Assembly (NCBI GenBank): GCA_036435485.1
Contig: JAZHRN010000137.1
Span: 2,046,001-2,110,000, forward strand
Direction of reading: 5' to 3'
Length of the DNA stretch: 64,000 nt
Origin: Saposhnikovia divaricata
Lineage: Eukaryota; Streptophyta; Magnoliopsida; Apiales; Apiaceae
The notes beneath the pieces are model-generated. The model was not told the DNA's origin and searched no databases. It worked only from the letters and a program-made list of their open reading frames with translations. The translations under genes were made by a program, and so were the position numbers. Shown piece by piece: positions 63,501-64,000 of this stretch (positions are counted from its first letter, which is position 1; the number at the start of each line of letters is the position of its first letter).

Positions 63501-64000
63501 TATCCCGTGTACTAACCCATTTGAGGATTATCCAAAAATAGAGTTTCGATTATATCAGCTCCGATTCAGGTCTGAATTGCGTCAAATAAAATTTGGTTGA
63601 ATTCCAATAACCCATAGGAAAAAAATATGTAAAAATATCCACAAAATGGTCCGACATGATTTTTAACAATATCCCGTGTACTAACCCCTTTGAGAATTTT
63701 CGAAAACTGAGTTTTGATCATATCAGCTCCGATTCCGGTCCGAATTGCGTCAAATAAAATTTCGTTGAATTCCAATAACCCATAGGAACAAAATATGTAA
63801 AAATATCCACAAAATGGTCCGACTCAATTTTTAACAATATCCCGTGTACTAACCACTTTGAGGATATCCGAAAACCGAGTTTCGATCATATCAGCTCCGA
63901 TTCAGGTTCGACCCGCGTCAAATAAAATTTTGTTAAATTTCAATAACCCATAGGAACAAAATATATAAAAATATCCACAAAATGGTCCGACTTGATTTTT
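57562..64000 (+). repeat. HOR segment with one 16-monomer and two 8-monomer units
   Basis: Class A at 57562, 60277, 61639 and 63002 (spacings 2715, 1362 and 1363 bp). These units share private changes: GGAACACAATATG or TGTAAAATTATCCG in A, ATCTTGTGTGC, AAATTACATTG in B, CATTTGAGGATAATCC in D. A G/B chimeric monomer lies near 58680 in the 16-mer. The last unit runs off the window. Confidence 0.8.

Larger units (their letters stand above)
43846..64000 (+). repeat. Satellite array, right block (about 170-bp monomers)
   Basis: Same satellite, same orientation, resuming inside the class H monomer split by the retrotransposon and running off the window end. Class A monomers, marked by the telomere-like motif, begin near 43918, 45281, 46687, 48037, 49062, 50765, 52129, 53313, 53817, 55690, 57562, 60277, 61639 and 63002. 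The spacing is irregular (roughly 500 to 2715 bp), so HOR order is less uniform than in 14.9-33.2 kb. Private substitutions mark this side, for example GGAACAACATATG and GGAAAAAAATATG in place of GGAACAAAATATG, and CTGTTTCG-like variants of class F/H. No gene seen. Confidence 0.97.

Overview
The window is plant repetitive DNA: a satellite array cut by one long retrotransposon. Nothing in it looks like a host single-copy gene. A flowering plant is indicated by the Tat-lineage Ty3/gypsy polyprotein with two RNase H domains, by short GT-AG introns, and by plant-type TATA, site II and telo-box motifs. The species cannot be named from this sequence.

Positions 1-33220 and 43846-64000 are one head-to-tail tandem satellite of about 170-bp monomers, all in the same orientation. 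The monomers fall into recurrent classes, called A to H here, which form higher-order repeats (HORs). The main form is an 8-mer A-B-C-D-E-F-G-H of about 1363 bp. Two adjacent units are 10-mers of 1701 bp with the E-F pair doubled. The first 9.8 kb is organised differently: a 2573-bp 15-mer (6-mer plus 9-mer) is present as two almost identical copies and a third partial one. The right array is more diverged, with units of 3, 6, 7, 8, 10, 11 and 16 monomers. Class A carries a telomere-like GGGGTTTAGGG motif that serves as a phase marker. The array could be centromeric or another large heterochromatic block; the sequence does not decide.

Positions 33221-43845 are a 10,625-bp LTR retrotransposon with 515-bp LTRs differing at five positions and a 5-bp GAAAC target duplication. 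It sits inside one class H monomer, and removing it plus one duplication restores the 1363-bp period exactly. In order it has: 5' LTR, primer-binding site, a gag-protease-RT-RNase H-archaeal RNase H-integrase frame on the plus strand, an antisense three-exon gene, a 79-bp palindromic tandem repeat, a polypurine stretch and the 3' LTR. The polyprotein frame is broken by one stop codon and one single-base frameshift. The antisense gene is broken by one stop codon. The copy therefore looks young but not autonomous.

The most interesting parts are the antisense gene, with its own TATA box and site II cluster, two 79-nt introns and a first ATG that fits; the 79-bp hairpin-rich tandem array inside the element, a possible seed of a new satellite; and the recombination scars in the host satellite (hybrid monomers, a filler insertion, in-register duplications).
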